64,000 nucleotides of DNA from Litsea cubeba (lineage: Eukaryota; Streptophyta; Magnoliopsida; Laurales; Lauraceae), in assembly GCA_012931725.1 (NCBI GenBank), contig CM022944.1:35495342-35559341 (forward strand). The letters run 5' to 3'. Below, piece after piece: positions 18,760-30,342 of this stretch (the first letter of the stretch is position 1; each line of letters starts with the position of its first letter). A program made the position numbers and the translations under genes. The notes under the pieces were generated by a model. It made no database searches, was not told the DNA's origin, and saw only the letters and a program-made list of their open reading frames with translations.

Positions 18760-21700
18760 GTGGTTCCTCCAGAACGAACAAGGGTAAAGAGCCTGCTACA
18801 AGCGTACCTCGTCGATCTTCTAGAACTTCTAATCCGGCCGTTCAGCAGGCCTTTGAGAAGGTCCAGTATGTTGAGAGAAATCTGGAAGAGTGTGACTCCC
18901 TCAACAGAGATGAGATGAGGCAGCGACTGATCACTCTCAAGGGAGAGGAATTCTATAAGATCATGGTAAGCAGTCGTCCATGGGTGATGGAAGATCAGAG
19001 GGTTTTGCCCAAGCCTACCTTCTTCTTTGGTGATGCCGTCCCTGATGACATGACATACCAGAGGAGATGTTTTCAGTTTTCTTTCACAGCAGATGGTGAG
19101 AAGAAGACTGTTGCTACCCGGTCGACGTTTGATCACACTGTCTCGATCATGAGCCTTGCCCCCACATGCTCTAAGAGGGAAGATCCTCCAAGCTGGGTGA
19201 GAAGGATAAATGTAATCAAGACCGGGGTTTTTGTTGGCGGTTTTCCTGGATATACGGAGAGGTCGCCTGTTGACATGGACCTGTTGATGCCATCCAGCAG
19301 CTACCAGGGTTCTGATTATCCGTCGGTCGATTTGAGACCGGTGGGCCTTGGTAATTTTAGCGGTGACGGCAGCAATTGGATCAAGTCTTTTCGACTCCGT
19401 GGCTGTTTCAATGCTGACTCCTAATGGAAGTCGTGGACTGATCGCGTCCTGCTGATTGGAGGCGCCGTTTTGAAGGAAGCCGAGATTTTTGATGCGGTCC
19501 GTGCCTTTAGGGAGACCGTGATCTTTTCCGACGAGGCCTTCATGGCTATGCTGGAATCATTCCTCCCACAAACCAATACCTTCGTTGTGACGAATGGCGA
19601 GATTGGTTTTTCTTTGAAGGAGCTGAGCAACATTACTGGATTGCCCATCCTCGGCAAACTCTATGAGGAGTTTATGCCGATTGACAGCGTCCTTGAGGGG
19701 CAGTCTGAGGAGTTCCGGCTTCTGTACTTTCAGCTCGTCGCCTTCTATGATTTTTTGAAGGAGAAGGAGGGTTTGAAAGTTAGATCCAGCAGTTGGAAGA
19801 GTTCTAGCTCTTCATTCCCCAACTTTTCTGATAGTAAGGAGTCTTCTGATTGTGTGATCCAAGAAGCCAGGGCCCAGGATCCAAGTTCGAAGAAGATCTT
19901 GGCCATGCAAGAAGAGTTGAGAGATTTCTGTGCAAGTACAAATGCCATATGTCCTGATATTGCACTGCGGAGAGATCTCGCTGTTTACCTCACTTATACG
20001 CTTGGTGAGGCTCTTTTTGCTGGAGGAGATGGAATGCACATCAGGCCGCATTGTATTTTTTCGGCTTGCCAGATGGCGTTTGGAGAGCAGCTTGCTTTGG
20101 TGCCAGCTCTTTACTCTTACCTGTGTACCGAACTGCAGGCTGCTGCTTTTTTGGTTCGGCTTGGGCTTCCCATGAATAGGGTATTTTCAGCCCACATCTT
20201 TTATTCGTGGTATGTGTACCACTGTCCTAGCTTCCACCGGCTGGGTGCTGCATAGGATGATGATCCTCTGATGATTTGACTGGCTAAGAGCAAAGCCGTG
20301 TCCGAATCACTTTTGTTTGCCCGCATGAGGATCCGACGGTTCAGGGACGTCGAGATGGGGCAGTCTTCAGTGAAGCTTTCTCCGGAGTTGCGGAAGAAGG
20401 CTTTTGATTTTGGTGCCTCTTGAGACTCTACCAGGGCGGGGTCAGGAAGGCATTATTCCTTGACGAATGCAGAGAGAGAGTGGTTTTTCAGCATACGTGT
20501 CGGCACGATGGTGTACCGTAGACATCTTTTCGTCGACATCCAGCCGTATGTACCCTCTCGCTTTGCTTTGCAGCTGGGCTTTTCTCAAGGCGTTGTTGGA
20601 GCGCCTTTAAGCATGGTGAAGCACTTTGGAGGTTTACAGGACGGGAGAAATGCATGGGCTTTCTATAGTGCTGAAGATACTACAGCCATGATTTCTTATC
20701 CTGTGTTGCTGACTTCCCGGACTGCCGGCTTTGCGAAGTTGGTTCGCGGAGAGCTTTTCGGCATATCGGGGGCTTTCCAAGAAAGAGCTTGATGTGAAGC
20801 TGGCATCTGGAAAGGGCCTTGGAAAGTCGGATGGCATCCGGCGAGAGGAAGTTTGGGCCTTCCTTTCTGGAGAGAAGCACAAGATAGGCTTTCTCGGTGA
20901 CCAGGGCGTCATTGGTTCTGAAGCTGTTCGAGAAATACCTGATGAGGCTTTAGAGTAGCTAGAACAGGAGGAAGCCGAACTTGGTGCTTAGATGCAAGCG
21001 GCACAGAGGCAAGCTTCCATGGAGTCTACTGGCAAGAGTAGACCATCCAGTGAGGAGTCAAGTGGAAAACCTGACTCTGACAGCGGGGCAGGTTCCTCCA
21101 AGAAGCGAGCCCGTAGGAGTAAGAGGAGGAGGAGTTATCATCGCAGTAAGGGGCAGCATGAGGACTCTCCGGACTTGGAAGTTCATCTTACTATCAATGA
21201 GGATGTGCCAGTGGATGCTGACGAGCCTCCAGAGAAGAGAAGCCGAGAAGAAGAGACCGTCGGTGAAGGTGTGATTCTTTTTTTTTCTCTTTCCATTTGT
21301 TTTCATGGGATTTTCCATGTTCTAATTTGCTTCTTATTTCTGCTTTTTTTTTTTAACAGAGGAAGACTTGGTGATGCCTGAGGTTCCAGTCGATGAGGTG
21401 GTGACGGATCCTGTCGGGGCACCTGAAGAAGAACCGAGGGACTCTGGAGTGAATCCAGAATCTCCAATTGGTACGGCTTCTTTTGCTTTCTTTTTTCTTT
21501 GTCTGTGACTTGGTTTGCTAACACATTTCTTGCCAGCTGACTTGCCACAGGATTCCGATGACTTTGAACCATCGATGGATGCAAATGTTGATGATGCTTC
21601 CGATGAGTTCATGGAGGAAGAAAGTGTTCCGCCAGTCGTCGAAGAAGGTATTTTGTAGTTATAACCCTGATAATGATTTTCAAACAGGATCATATTCATA

Positions 21701-22667
21701 CCTTTTTGTGTTTCTTTGGCAGGTTTTGAAGTGACAGAGGAGGGTCCGTCGCTTCCTTCAAAACCAGAGCAAGGGATGCTAGAGGTTGATCCAGAGGTAG
21801 AGACTCCTGGGACCAGTTCTGACAATGTTAAGGAGATACCTCGTGCTGAGATTCCTTCCCGAGCAGGAGCAGCTTCAACTGGAAAGAGTTTTTTTTGTTA
21901 CTCTTCCAATAGATGATGACATGAGCAGCCGACCAACGGAGTTGGGCGAATCTTCAGCTGGGCCATCTCTTCTTTTTGCGAAGAAGGTGGTGGTGCGAGT
22001 CCTGAGCTCTTGGATTGAGACTCTGCTTTCTGGGCACTTAGATGCCGGATTTGGGATGATCCAGCATGTGCATGAGATTCTCGGTGATGCTGAAGAGGCT
22101 GGTCTAGATGTCACAAGTGCCAGGGCGATCGTTGATAGGATCATTGAGCTGGGTGACAGGTGGTTTGAGACCATTGGTTTTCCTGATGACCAGTTCTTCA
22201 AGGAGATGTTCCTGGACCCTGCGAATATGGCTCAGTCTAACCTGAATGAGGCTACAGAAAGTAGGAAGCAGGTAGTTCGAGAGAAGAACTTAGAAGAGCT
22301 AAACATCATTGGGCTGACACATGACCTGAACATCCTTGATAGGGAGGTCGATGAGGCCAGGAGACGTCTTGAGCATTTGCAGGCACAAGTCGCTGCCAAG
22401 TGGACTGCAATAACAGAGGCGCGTGAGAGGGAGACTGCTCTGATTCACCGGGTTGCAGATGCCGATCGGGTTCTTAAAAGGAAGTCTGATGAGAACAAAC
22501 AATGGCGAACTGCTCGAGATAAGCTTCCTGGTGCGAAAGAAGGGGTACAGCCCACTCCAGCATCTCATGGCAAATTTCTAAAGAAACGTGCCTTGGAATC
22601 CATGACGGCTGAGGCCAAAAGTTTGCTTCAGGAGCTGAACTCTTGGCTGGAGACCATTTTTGATTGA
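18760..22667 (+). pseudogene. Antisense plant-mobile-domain-like gene, G1 copy
   Basis: Runs opposite to G1 pol. Exon 2 is 18760-21268, intron 2 21269-21359, exon 3 21360-21470, intron 3 21471-21536, exon 4 21537-21647, intron 4 21648-21722, and exon 5 21723-22667. All introns begin GT and end AG. Exon 2 encodes the conserved N-terminal half (SLKELSNITGLPILGKLYEEF, typical of plant mobile domain/aminotransferase-like proteins) and a basic serine-rich tail. Exons 3-4 are acidic. Exon 5 encodes a helical, coiled-coil-like region ending ELNSWLETIFD. It is broken by a TAA at 19424 and TAG at 20255, by frameshifts near 20750 and 21890, and by loss of promoter and exon 1. Role unknown; plant mobile domain proteins outside transposons act in silencing and genome stability. 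Confidence 0.8.
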
Positions 22668-22924
22668 GCTCCTGATTTTGTAGCAGAAACTATCCTTCTC
22701 TCTTTTTTTCTTTAGTACCACTTGTATTTTTTGGTACTTTTCTCTTCTTTTTTTTTGTAGTGCTTGTGAACACTCTTTTTTTTTGGTACCACATGTATTC
22801 TTTTTGGTACTCTTTTTTTTTTTGTTTTCCCTACGCTCACTTGAATCTTTTTGTGATAAAAGTAATTGCTAAATGGGATTTGATCAAAAGCTTGTCATTT
22901 TGTGAAAATCTTTTGTCAAATGAT
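22668..22924. repeat. 3' region of G1: T-rich repeats and one 75-bp unit
   Basis: No gene. Repeated GGTACCACATGTATT, TTTTGGTACT and AGTGCTTGTGAACACT motifs are separated by T runs, followed by one copy of the CCCTACGCTCACTTGAATC...GCTAAATGGGA unit at about 22829-22882. G3 (three copies) and G0 (three copies) show that this unit changes copy number. Confidence 0.7.
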
Positions 22925-23232
22925 TGTTTTGGCATGGAAGCCGATATTGGCATGAGAGCCAGCTTTTTTTTTGTGTGGCATAGATAGCCGAGCTTTTTTT
23001 TGTGTGGCATCTATAGCCAGTTTTGGTGGCATTGATAGCCGAATTTGTGGCATTGATAGCCGGGGTTTTTTGAAAGCCAATTTTTTATTTGTGGTATTGA
23101 TAGCTGGTTTTGTTTTGGTGGCATTGATAGCCGGTTTGTGGCATTTATAGCCTATTTTGGTGGCATTGATAGCCGGTTTTGGTGGCATTTATAGCCGGTT
23201 TTGGTTTGGTGGCATCTATAGCCTGTTTGGTT
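22925..23232. repeat. GGC-ATNNATA-GCC tandem array, G1 copy
   Basis: About twelve diverged copies of a ~20-26-bp unit: TGGCATTGATAGCC, TGGCATTTATAGCC or TGGCATCTATAGCC followed by a GGTTTTG-type linker. It ends directly before the hairpin array. The equivalent in G3 is 59470-59876 and in G0 8290-8625. Confidence 0.8.
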
Positions 23233-23241
23233 TTAAAAAAT

Positions 23242-23627
23242 GCAAGTATCGACTAAAAGTCGCCTCGCTGCTGAATGTTTTTGCAAGTATCGATGGAATG
23301 TCGCCTCCTTGCTCATTCGGTTGCGAGTATCGATGGAATGTCGCATCCTCGCGGATTTGGGTGCAAGTATCGATGGAATGTCGCATCCTTGCTTTTCAAA
23401 AATTTTGGTTTTGCGGGTACTGACTTGATGTCGTTTCCCCATGATTTTTGAAATTTGTGGTTTTCTCGAACCTTTGGGTTATGGATATCAACTGAAATAT
23501 TGCGTCTCCATGGTTTTGGATTTTGCAAGTATCGATGAAATGTCGCTTCCCTGCGATTTTGGAAGTGTCGAACATGGTTCATATGCTTCCGATTTGTGCG
23601 AGTATCGACTAAGCGTCGCTTCCTCGC
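23242..23627. repeat. Hairpin-unit array, G1 copy (eight 30-nt units)
   Basis: Units start at 23242, 23283, 23323, 23363, 23413, 23482, 23525 and 23598, with a period of 40-41 bp over the first four and longer spacing later. Each has an outer stem (GCAAG/CTTGC, GCGAG/CTCGC or TGGA/TCCA) and an inner 3-4-bp stem (CGAC/GTCG, CGAT/GTCG or CAA/TTG) around a 5-nt centre. Base changes in one arm are often matched in the other. It is non-coding and lies between pol and the antisense gene. Confidence 0.75.
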
Positions 23628-23966
23628 GGTTTTTTGAAAAACCATTTTTTTGTTTAAAGACACGAAGGTCATAAGCTTTGACCTAAAACCATTTTGGCGA
23701 TAAAAGGTAGGGTGGACTAGGGTAGAAATCCCTGAATCCGGATTTTGTTTCAAACCATGAATTTTGGGTTCAAGGGTTGAAAATTTTGGTCAAGTTAGGG
23801 AAAGGTTCCTAAACTTGGGTTTTTTTTTTTTTTTTAACAATGAAACGATGGAAGTAAGCGTTGTTTAAATTTCTAGAAATTTCAACATTTGACATGAAAA
23901 TTCTAAAAAAGGGTGGGTTTAGCGAGCGTGTACCTGGAAACCGGTTTTGGCCGTACAGGCATTGCT

Positions 23967-23984
23967 CTTACCCAGTTGGGTAAG
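23967..23984. other. Conserved hairpin just after the pol stop (G1 copy)
   Basis: CTTACCC-AGTT-GGGTAAG on the + strand, a perfect 7-bp stem 3 nt beyond the pol stop (pol is on the - strand). The loop differs from G0 (AACT on the + strand there) only by strand. Confidence 0.7.
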
Positions 23985-23987
23985 TCT

Positions 23988-26545
23988 TCAAGGGTAGTAC
24001 CGCTTTAAGAACTTGCCGTTGATGGGCAGCATACATCTGTCACCTTCCATGTTTAGGAGTGCATATGCGCCGTTGGAGAAAACCTTGTCGATGACGTAGG
24101 GTCCTTCCCATTTTGGCTCAAATTTGCCTTTGGACTTGTGAGCGAAGACCATTGGTCTTTTTACCGCAAGAACCAAGTCACCCTTTTTGTAGGCGCGTTG
24201 CCTGACCTTTTTATCGAAAGATCCTGCCATGCGTGCTTGGTAAAGTTCAATGCTTTGTTGAGCTTCGAGCCGTCTCTCATCGAGATTGTCCAGCTCATGG
24301 AGTCGCAATTTGACATTGCTTTCTTGAGTCATGTCATTTTGCAAGGATACCCTCAAGGAAGGAATTTGTGCTTCCAAGGGTACGACAGCTTCGCATCCAT
24401 AGACCAAGGAGAATGGTGTGCTATGGGTTGGTCCTCGAACGGTGGTTCGATAGGCCCACAAAGCTTCAGACATTTTGTCGCTCCAGTCTCTTTTATGACT
24501 AGAGACCATTTTTTTGAGGATTTTGCAGAGTGTCTTGTTGAAAGCTTCTGCTAACCCGTTTGCTGCCGGATTGTATGGAGTCGAAGGACAGCTTTGGATT
24601 TTGTATTTGTCGCAGAACCTGTAGAATCGATGATCCCGGAATTGTGGTCCGTTATCATGGACGAGTCTTTTGGGTATGCCGAAGCGACAAATGATGTTGG
24701 TGCGCAGGAACTGAAGGACTGATGAGGTCTTCATTTCGTTGAACGCAAATGCTTCTGACCACTTGGAGAAATAATCCGTAGCGGCGAAGATGAAGCGATG
24801 ACCTTTGCTCGAAGGGGGAGAAATAGGACCTATGATGTCCATATCCCAGGCTTCGAAAGGCCATGAGATCGCTGTAGGATGCAGCCATTCTGGAGGCATG
24901 TGAATGTAATCTCCATGAATTTGGCATTGTTGGCAGCGCTTAGCAAATTGCATTGCGTCAGCCACCATGGTAGGCCAGTAATATCCTAACCTTTTTATCT
25001 GATCATAGAGCTTGGGACCAGCCTGATGAGCTCCGCAAAGACCGGCATGAACTTCTTTGAGTGTTTCTTCAGCCTCTTGTTGTGACAAGCAGCGTAGAAG
25101 TACTCCGTTGAAGGATTTCGTATAAAGGATTTTTGAAGGAATATCCAAATGAAAGCTTGGGGTTCGCCTTTGTGTGCTTACCCATTCTTTTGGATCTTCA
25201 GGTAGGATTCCGAACATAATGTAATCAATGAACGGATCCCTCCAGTCGCCGGTTGAAGTTTGAAGGATTGAAATCCTACTTCCAACCACTTGGTGGCATT
25301 CAGCAACAGCTTGGTGTGTGTTAAGAGGAGGAAGGATTCTTCTTTCGCACACTATGATTTGCATGTTTTCCCCTTCCTGAATTGCCATGGATGCGGTAAG
25401 TCCAGCTAGGGCATCTGCACGTATGTTTTCACCTCTACGAATGTGGGTGATGTGACAGATGTCAAACTTTTGCAGAAGCGATTGTGCTTTGTTGTAGTAA
25501 CACAGCAAATCTGGCTTCCTGACTTCAAATTTTTGATTCATCTGGTTGACGATCAGTTGAGAGTCTCCAAAGACTTCCAGCATGGTGATACCGGATTCGA
25601 TGGCGAGTTCCAATCCTAAGATCAGAGCTTGATATCCAGCTGCATTGTTTGTGCATGGTTCCAGTAGCGAGAAAGCGTGTGGAATCATGTATTTGTCGGG
25701 GCTAACAAAGAGGATGCCAACTCCCGAGATCAGCTGTCTTTTTTCATTGTCCTGGTTGCACCGTCAAAGTACATGTCCCAGGAGGCACTTTGTGAGAAAG
25801 TCTCCACATTGTAGACTGGTTCGTCTGGGAGATCATCTCTGAGTGGAGAATCTTTAGGCAATGGATGCTCTGCGAGGAAGTCCGCTAGAGCTTGCCCTTT
25901 GATTGCCTTTGGTGGTACATACCTAATATCCAATTGTGACAGAAGGATGGACCATTTTGCCAGTCGAGCATTGAGAGAACCTGCCTTTGTGACAAGGACC
26001 TTCAAGAGGTTGACTCTCAAGACCAGGTATACTGTGTTGGAAAGCAAGTAGTGACGCAGCTTTTGTATGGCGAACATCACTGCAAGACATTCTTTTTCGA
26101 CTGGAGAGTAGCGATGCTCTGCACCTACTAGCATGCGGCTGAGGTAATATAGAGCAGCTTCTTTTCTTTTATCATTTTCTTGTGCAAGCAGAGCTCCCAA
26201 AGAGTGATCAAGGGCTCTTGTGTACAAGATGAATGGTTTTCCAGTGGTAGGAGCAGCTAACACTGGAGGTTTTGTCAGGTATGACTTGATGTCTTGGAAA
26301 GCAGCTTCACAGTCAGTATCCCAGACAAAGTCTACACCTTTTTTCATCAACCGGGAGAATGGGCGGCATTTCCCCGAAAGATTGGAGATGAACCGTCTGA
26401 TGTAGGCTAATCTCCTTTGAAGCCCTTTGAGTTCTCTCAAGGTTCTTGGAGAGGGCATTTCTAGAATGGCTTTGACTTTTATGGGGTCAAGCTCTATTCC
26501 AGCTTTCCGAACTAAGAATCTGAGGAACTTACCCGACGAGACGCC
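23988..26545 (-). pseudogene. pol: G1 pol 3' part: RT thumb, RNase H, second RNase H, integrase
   Basis: Continues the RT of 30338-32001 after insertion S. Order on the - strand: RT end (SPRTLRELKGLQRRLAYIRR near 26450-26390); gypsy-type RNase H (LDHSLGALLAQENDKRKEAA, then LADFLAEHPL); second, archaeal-type RNase H (WDMYFDGATR near 25770, then ALILGLELAIESG and FGDSQLIVNQ); integrase zinc region (HAGLCGAH...CQQCQ) and core (DMDIIGPI, DNGPQF near 24640, NGLAEAF near 24545); C-terminal domain ending KRYYP at 23988. The last 566 codons (25688-23988) are open. One single-base loss near 25745, compared with G3 (catttgtcc), breaks the frame in the second RNase H. Apart from that and insertion S it is well preserved. 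Confidence 0.9.
26541..26545. repeat. S target-site duplication, left copy
   Basis: ACGCC, identical to 30338-30342. In G3 the same place (about 63270) has a single uninterrupted ACGCC. Confidence 0.9.
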
Positions 26546-27036
26546 TGTAAGATCCCGACCCCAATCCTTTTGTTTAGCATTGTTTTAATCGTGGTTTAAC
26601 TTTTTAAGCGAGATTTGATTTAGTTTGATCTTGTTTTCGAGCTTGACCGGATTTTTCCTTGCCTTGGAGATTTAGAAGACCGTTGACTTTAGTTTGACCC
26701 GGTCCTTAGGATTTGTATTTTTATGGGAAATTACTTCGGATTTCTAAAAATTCGGGATTTGGGTTATTTTGACTCATTTTATGAAGTTTAACAACTTTCA
26801 TGTTTTAATCATTTTGGTTTGACACTCAGAAATCACGTTTTTCGAGGAAAAAAGGGCAAAAATGACATTTTCACTAAATCTGTCCAAGAATTTCGAAAAT
26901 TTCAGAATTTGGGGAAAATATACTTTTCGGAAACTAGATATTTCGACGATCGTTTTTGTCTTCTTCGTCGTTTTCATTCGGGGCCCGCTTATACCACTTT
27001 TAGCTTGATGAAGACCGGGGCCCACAAGACCCATTC

Positions 27037-27044
27037 TATAAAAG
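27037..27044 (+). promoter_or_regulatory. S TATA box
   Basis: TATAAAAG within CCATTCTATAAAAGGGGAAC, 492 bp into the LTR, followed by a C/T-rich leader. Confidence 0.7.
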
Positions 27045-27920
27045 GGGAACCCCTCTCTTCTTCTCTTCATTCGATCCCAGCAACTTTTCTGGGCTAGGGT
27101 TTTCTCTCCCAGCCCTTTCTCTCTCTCCTCATGTATCCCTCCTCCCTTGATGCTAAATGGAGATTTGAGCTCCCCTTCTTCTTCCCCATCTCTCAAGCTT
27201 CCTAGGGACACCATTTTTGAGATATTTGAGCTAGGAGAAGCCCTCCATCCAAGCCTCTCTTCTTTGTTAGGACTTCTCAAGGTTAGCAATGGTTTTCATT
27301 TCTTTAAATCTTTGTTTTCCTTCTCATTTGGAGTGTTTTAATCCCATTTGTTATGGGTTTTCATGGAATTTCGGAAATGGATTTGTTTTCTAGGGTTTTC
27401 CATGAGCTATTTGGGGGTTTTGTGATTTTGGGAGCTTGAGGCCATTAGAGGACTTTCATAGAGTATCTTCATCTTCTCTTGACTCAAGGCAAGTAGATTT
27501 CCAATTAATATGATGGTTTCTCTCATTTGGTACCATTTCATGGATTTTCTTCTTATGTGCTAATCTTTCTTTTGATCATGGATTTACTTTGATAGAATGA
27601 ACCATTGTTACATTGATTTCCATTCATGTTATTGCATTACAATGCATGGGAGGTTTGTTTTTACTTGGTCATTTAGAAAAATTTGACTATCTTGTATTAG
27701 GAGTTGGGTCTAAGGAAAAACTTTGATTTTGAAAGTATTGTGTTTGCTTTAATGGATTGTTTTGTGGATGGTTTGATGTGTTTGGAAGGCCAAGGAAGGG
27801 CCCAACAATTCATGGAATTGAGTAGGAATGAAAAGGAAGCAAAAGAATCAAGAAAAATCAGAAAAAAATTGCAAAGAATGGAAGATATGCAGACTCGGGC
27901 TGGACTGGGCAGGCCCAGTC

Positions 27921-28052
27921 CGCTCGAGCGACCCAGTGGGTCGCTCGAGCGGACCAGGCACTGTCTGGGTCCGCTCGAGCGACCCACTGGGTCGCTCGAG
28001 CGACCCAGCTTCTGTCTGGGTCCGCTCGAGCGGGCCTGGGTCCGCTCGAGCG
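27921..28052. promoter_or_regulatory. Six-copy CGCTCGAGCG palindrome array, S
   Basis: Perfect 10-bp palindromes at 27921, 27942, 27972, 27993, 28023 and 28043: alternating spacing of 21, 30, 21, 30 and 20 bp. Spacers repeat phrases such as ACCCAGTGGGT and CTGTCTGGGTC. The array is about 900 bp downstream of the TATA box, so in the transcribed part of the LTR. Confidence 0.85.
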
Positions 28053-28079
28053 AGCCCAGCTTGGTCTGGGCTCGGGTCT

Positions 28080-28530
28080 GGGCCTGTTTTGGGGGATTTT
28101 GTGGGCTAGTTTGTGGGGCTTCCTCGGGCTTTCTACAAATCAGTTTTTGGGCTTGATTAAAATCAGCTTTTGGGCTGTTTAAAAATGTGTTTTGTGGGCC
28201 TGTTCAAGGCCAGTTTTGGGTGGTTTTGAAAACTGTTTATCGGGCCTTTCAGAGTTTGGTTTTGGGCTGCCTTAAGAATCAGTTTTTGTGGGCTTGATTA
28301 AGGTTCAGTTTGGGTTGTTTTAAATTCTGTTTGTGGGCCTGGTTCAGGTTTAGTTTTGGGTTTGTTTTAAGAACTTGTTTCTTGTCCATTAAAAAAATTT
28401 GTTTTGGGCTGTCTTTAAAGTTGGTTTTGTGGGCCAATAAATGTTTAGTTTTGGGGCGGTTTTAGAGTATGTTTGTGGGCCATTTAAGTTGGTTTTAGGG
28501 CTGTTTTGAAATCTGTTGGTGGGCCTGTTT
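28080..28530 (+). repeat. Degenerate short repeats in S
   Basis: About ten loosely repeated units of 30-50 bp built from GTGGGCC/TGGGCTTG, TTTAAAA or TTCAAGG, and CAGTTTTGGG phrases. No coding potential is recognised. Confidence 0.6.
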
Positions 28531-30337
28531 TAATGAGATTTGAGATTATTTGTGATACTCGGAAATTTGTGAAATGGGAATGATGTGAGAATGAGTGTAT
28601 GTGAAATTACCCGGGAACCGTTCGGGTCTTAATGCGCACATTATCATTTAAATATTATGGATTTTCATTGGCATCAAACGCACTTTTTATTAATTAATGT
28701 TTAAAGGTTAAATGTGCATTGAGATGGTTCCTTGGTAGGTCATTAGGTCATTCTCCACTATCCATTCCATTTCAAGTCAGATCATGTATTTGTATTTGTA
28801 TTTCGTATTTGCATTCTTGGGTGAACTAATTCAAATAGCATCGATGATTTGTTATAAAATCATGTGACTTTCCACGTTCGAAAGGATTGACCGTATGATT
28901 TTATACAAATCACCTTGATGCGTATTTGAACGGTTTACCCGAGTTATTCGTATGTTTTCTCCGATTCGATTTGAAAAGAGATTTGGAGTATGTTTGTCAC
29001 ATTCGGGATTTCTTCGATGAGACCATTATTTGTTAAGATTAGTATTTTGAAAACAAACCCCGAGGCAAGACGGGGCCAGAGCTATGTGGTGCGAGCCCCT
29101 GAGCCAAAGGGATTAGTACTCGGTTAGATTTGTATCCGTTCGAGTTTTGAAAACTAAAGGCACCACTAGGCTTAGGTCACCTTGTCGGACTGATCATCCG
29201 GCTTGGGGTCTTTATTTTGTTTGCCAGCTGCAGCTTGGATTCTGTTTGTACCGACCATGGCAACGGTAATTATCTGCCGGTCCCATTTGTATGGCTACGG
29301 TTCTGATACTTTTGATCTGCCGGTCCCATTTATATGGCTACGGTTCCGATCCTTTGTTTGGTACCACGTTTAGTGGCTACACTTTGTTTGCTCTTATTAC
29401 TTCGGTGATAGGAGGATTTAGCTATTTGTGGTTGCCTGTGTTTTATCTGTATATTGCTTTAGTTTATGATTTCCGTTGGTTATGCTTTTTATGCTCATAT
29501 TCGTTTAATGTTTACGATATCGATCTTTATCATATTGTCGCTATTATTCAGGATTTGAAATGTATTTCCGACGATTAAACGTTTGATGCAGGCTTTTATC
29601 TTTTCGGGATAGTGTACATCTGATATGGTTCTTTTACGTGTTTTGACGTTTATGTTCGGTCTTTCGATCGTTTAGCATGCTTTATTGTCATTATTGTTTA
29701 GACTCGTTATTCGGTTTTTCGATGATTTCGTCTGGTTTTATGTATGTTCTTTCATTCATATTATTTGTTTATTTGCTTGCCAGACCGTCGTGTCTGACCC
29801 TCTTTGTTTGGTGCCAGTGCTCTCTTTCTGTTTGTAGGTGTTTGATCAGAGGAGGCGGTGGGACCGCCGGTCTGACGTGAGAGGCCGCCGTTGATATCAC
29901 CTAGATGTCAAGTTTGGCACCAGAGTTCGTATATCGAATGTTGGGGTAGTATTTCTGTTTAGTGGATATTGTTGTATGGCTTTATCAGCCTTTTTCTTTT
30001 GGGTTTGTAATTAAGACACTTGTTAATTGTAACTTGAATATGTGGGAAATAATAGATTTGTTACTACCAGCTCAGTGTGTTATGATCTTTGACTCGTGCC
30101 AGTCTTTTTATGAGATGGCTTTATGACATTGGTTGCGTACGACACGGAACCCGATGGCCACGGATTCCGAGTCGTAACACCTTGGTTAGCTTCCGCGAAA
30201 AATACACTCTGATTATGTTGGGATGTGATTATCCTCATTCACGCGGATCTTGGGAACTATACAAAAAGTTTCAAATTATTCCAAAATTTCGCACCCCGAG
30301 ATCGGTTCGCTGCAGGTCCCGGTTTCGGGGCGTGACA

Positions 30338-30342
30338 ACGCC
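30338..30342. repeat. S target-site duplication, right copy
   Basis: ACGCC, identical to 26541-26545; RT coding sequence resumes directly after it. Confidence 0.9.

Larger units (their letters stand above)
26546..30337 (+). repeat. S: 3.8-kb solo LTR, Tekay-like
   Basis: Starts TGTAAGATCCCGACCCC, ends TTTCGGGGCGTGACA, and is flanked by the 5-bp duplication ACGCC. No PBS, internal region or second LTR is present, so it is a solo LTR left by LTR-LTR recombination. A TATA box is at 27037. Six CGCTCGAGCG palindromes lie at 27921-28052. Repeated phrases of the type GGGCCTG-TT-AAG-TTAGTTTTGGG fill 28080-28530. At 3,792 bp it is long for this group. The frames inside, including one of 150 codons at 27704, have no recognisable product. 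It lies in the RT of G1. Confidence 0.9.

Noticed and set aside
18724..22667. A host gene captured between elements
   Set aside because: The same gene with the same intron positions lies at the same place and orientation in three Tat elements, so it is a standard part of the element.
23242..23627. CRISPR-like array (30-nt repeats at about 40-bp period)
   Set aside because: Spacers are about 10 nt and themselves similar, units diverge, there are no cas genes, and the array belongs to the 3' region of a plant retrotransposon.
27704..28156. 150-codon frame in the solo LTR, and frames at 29291-29880
   Set aside because: No homology that I recognise; the first spans the palindrome array, the others are T-rich. 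They are not kept in the related LTR L1.
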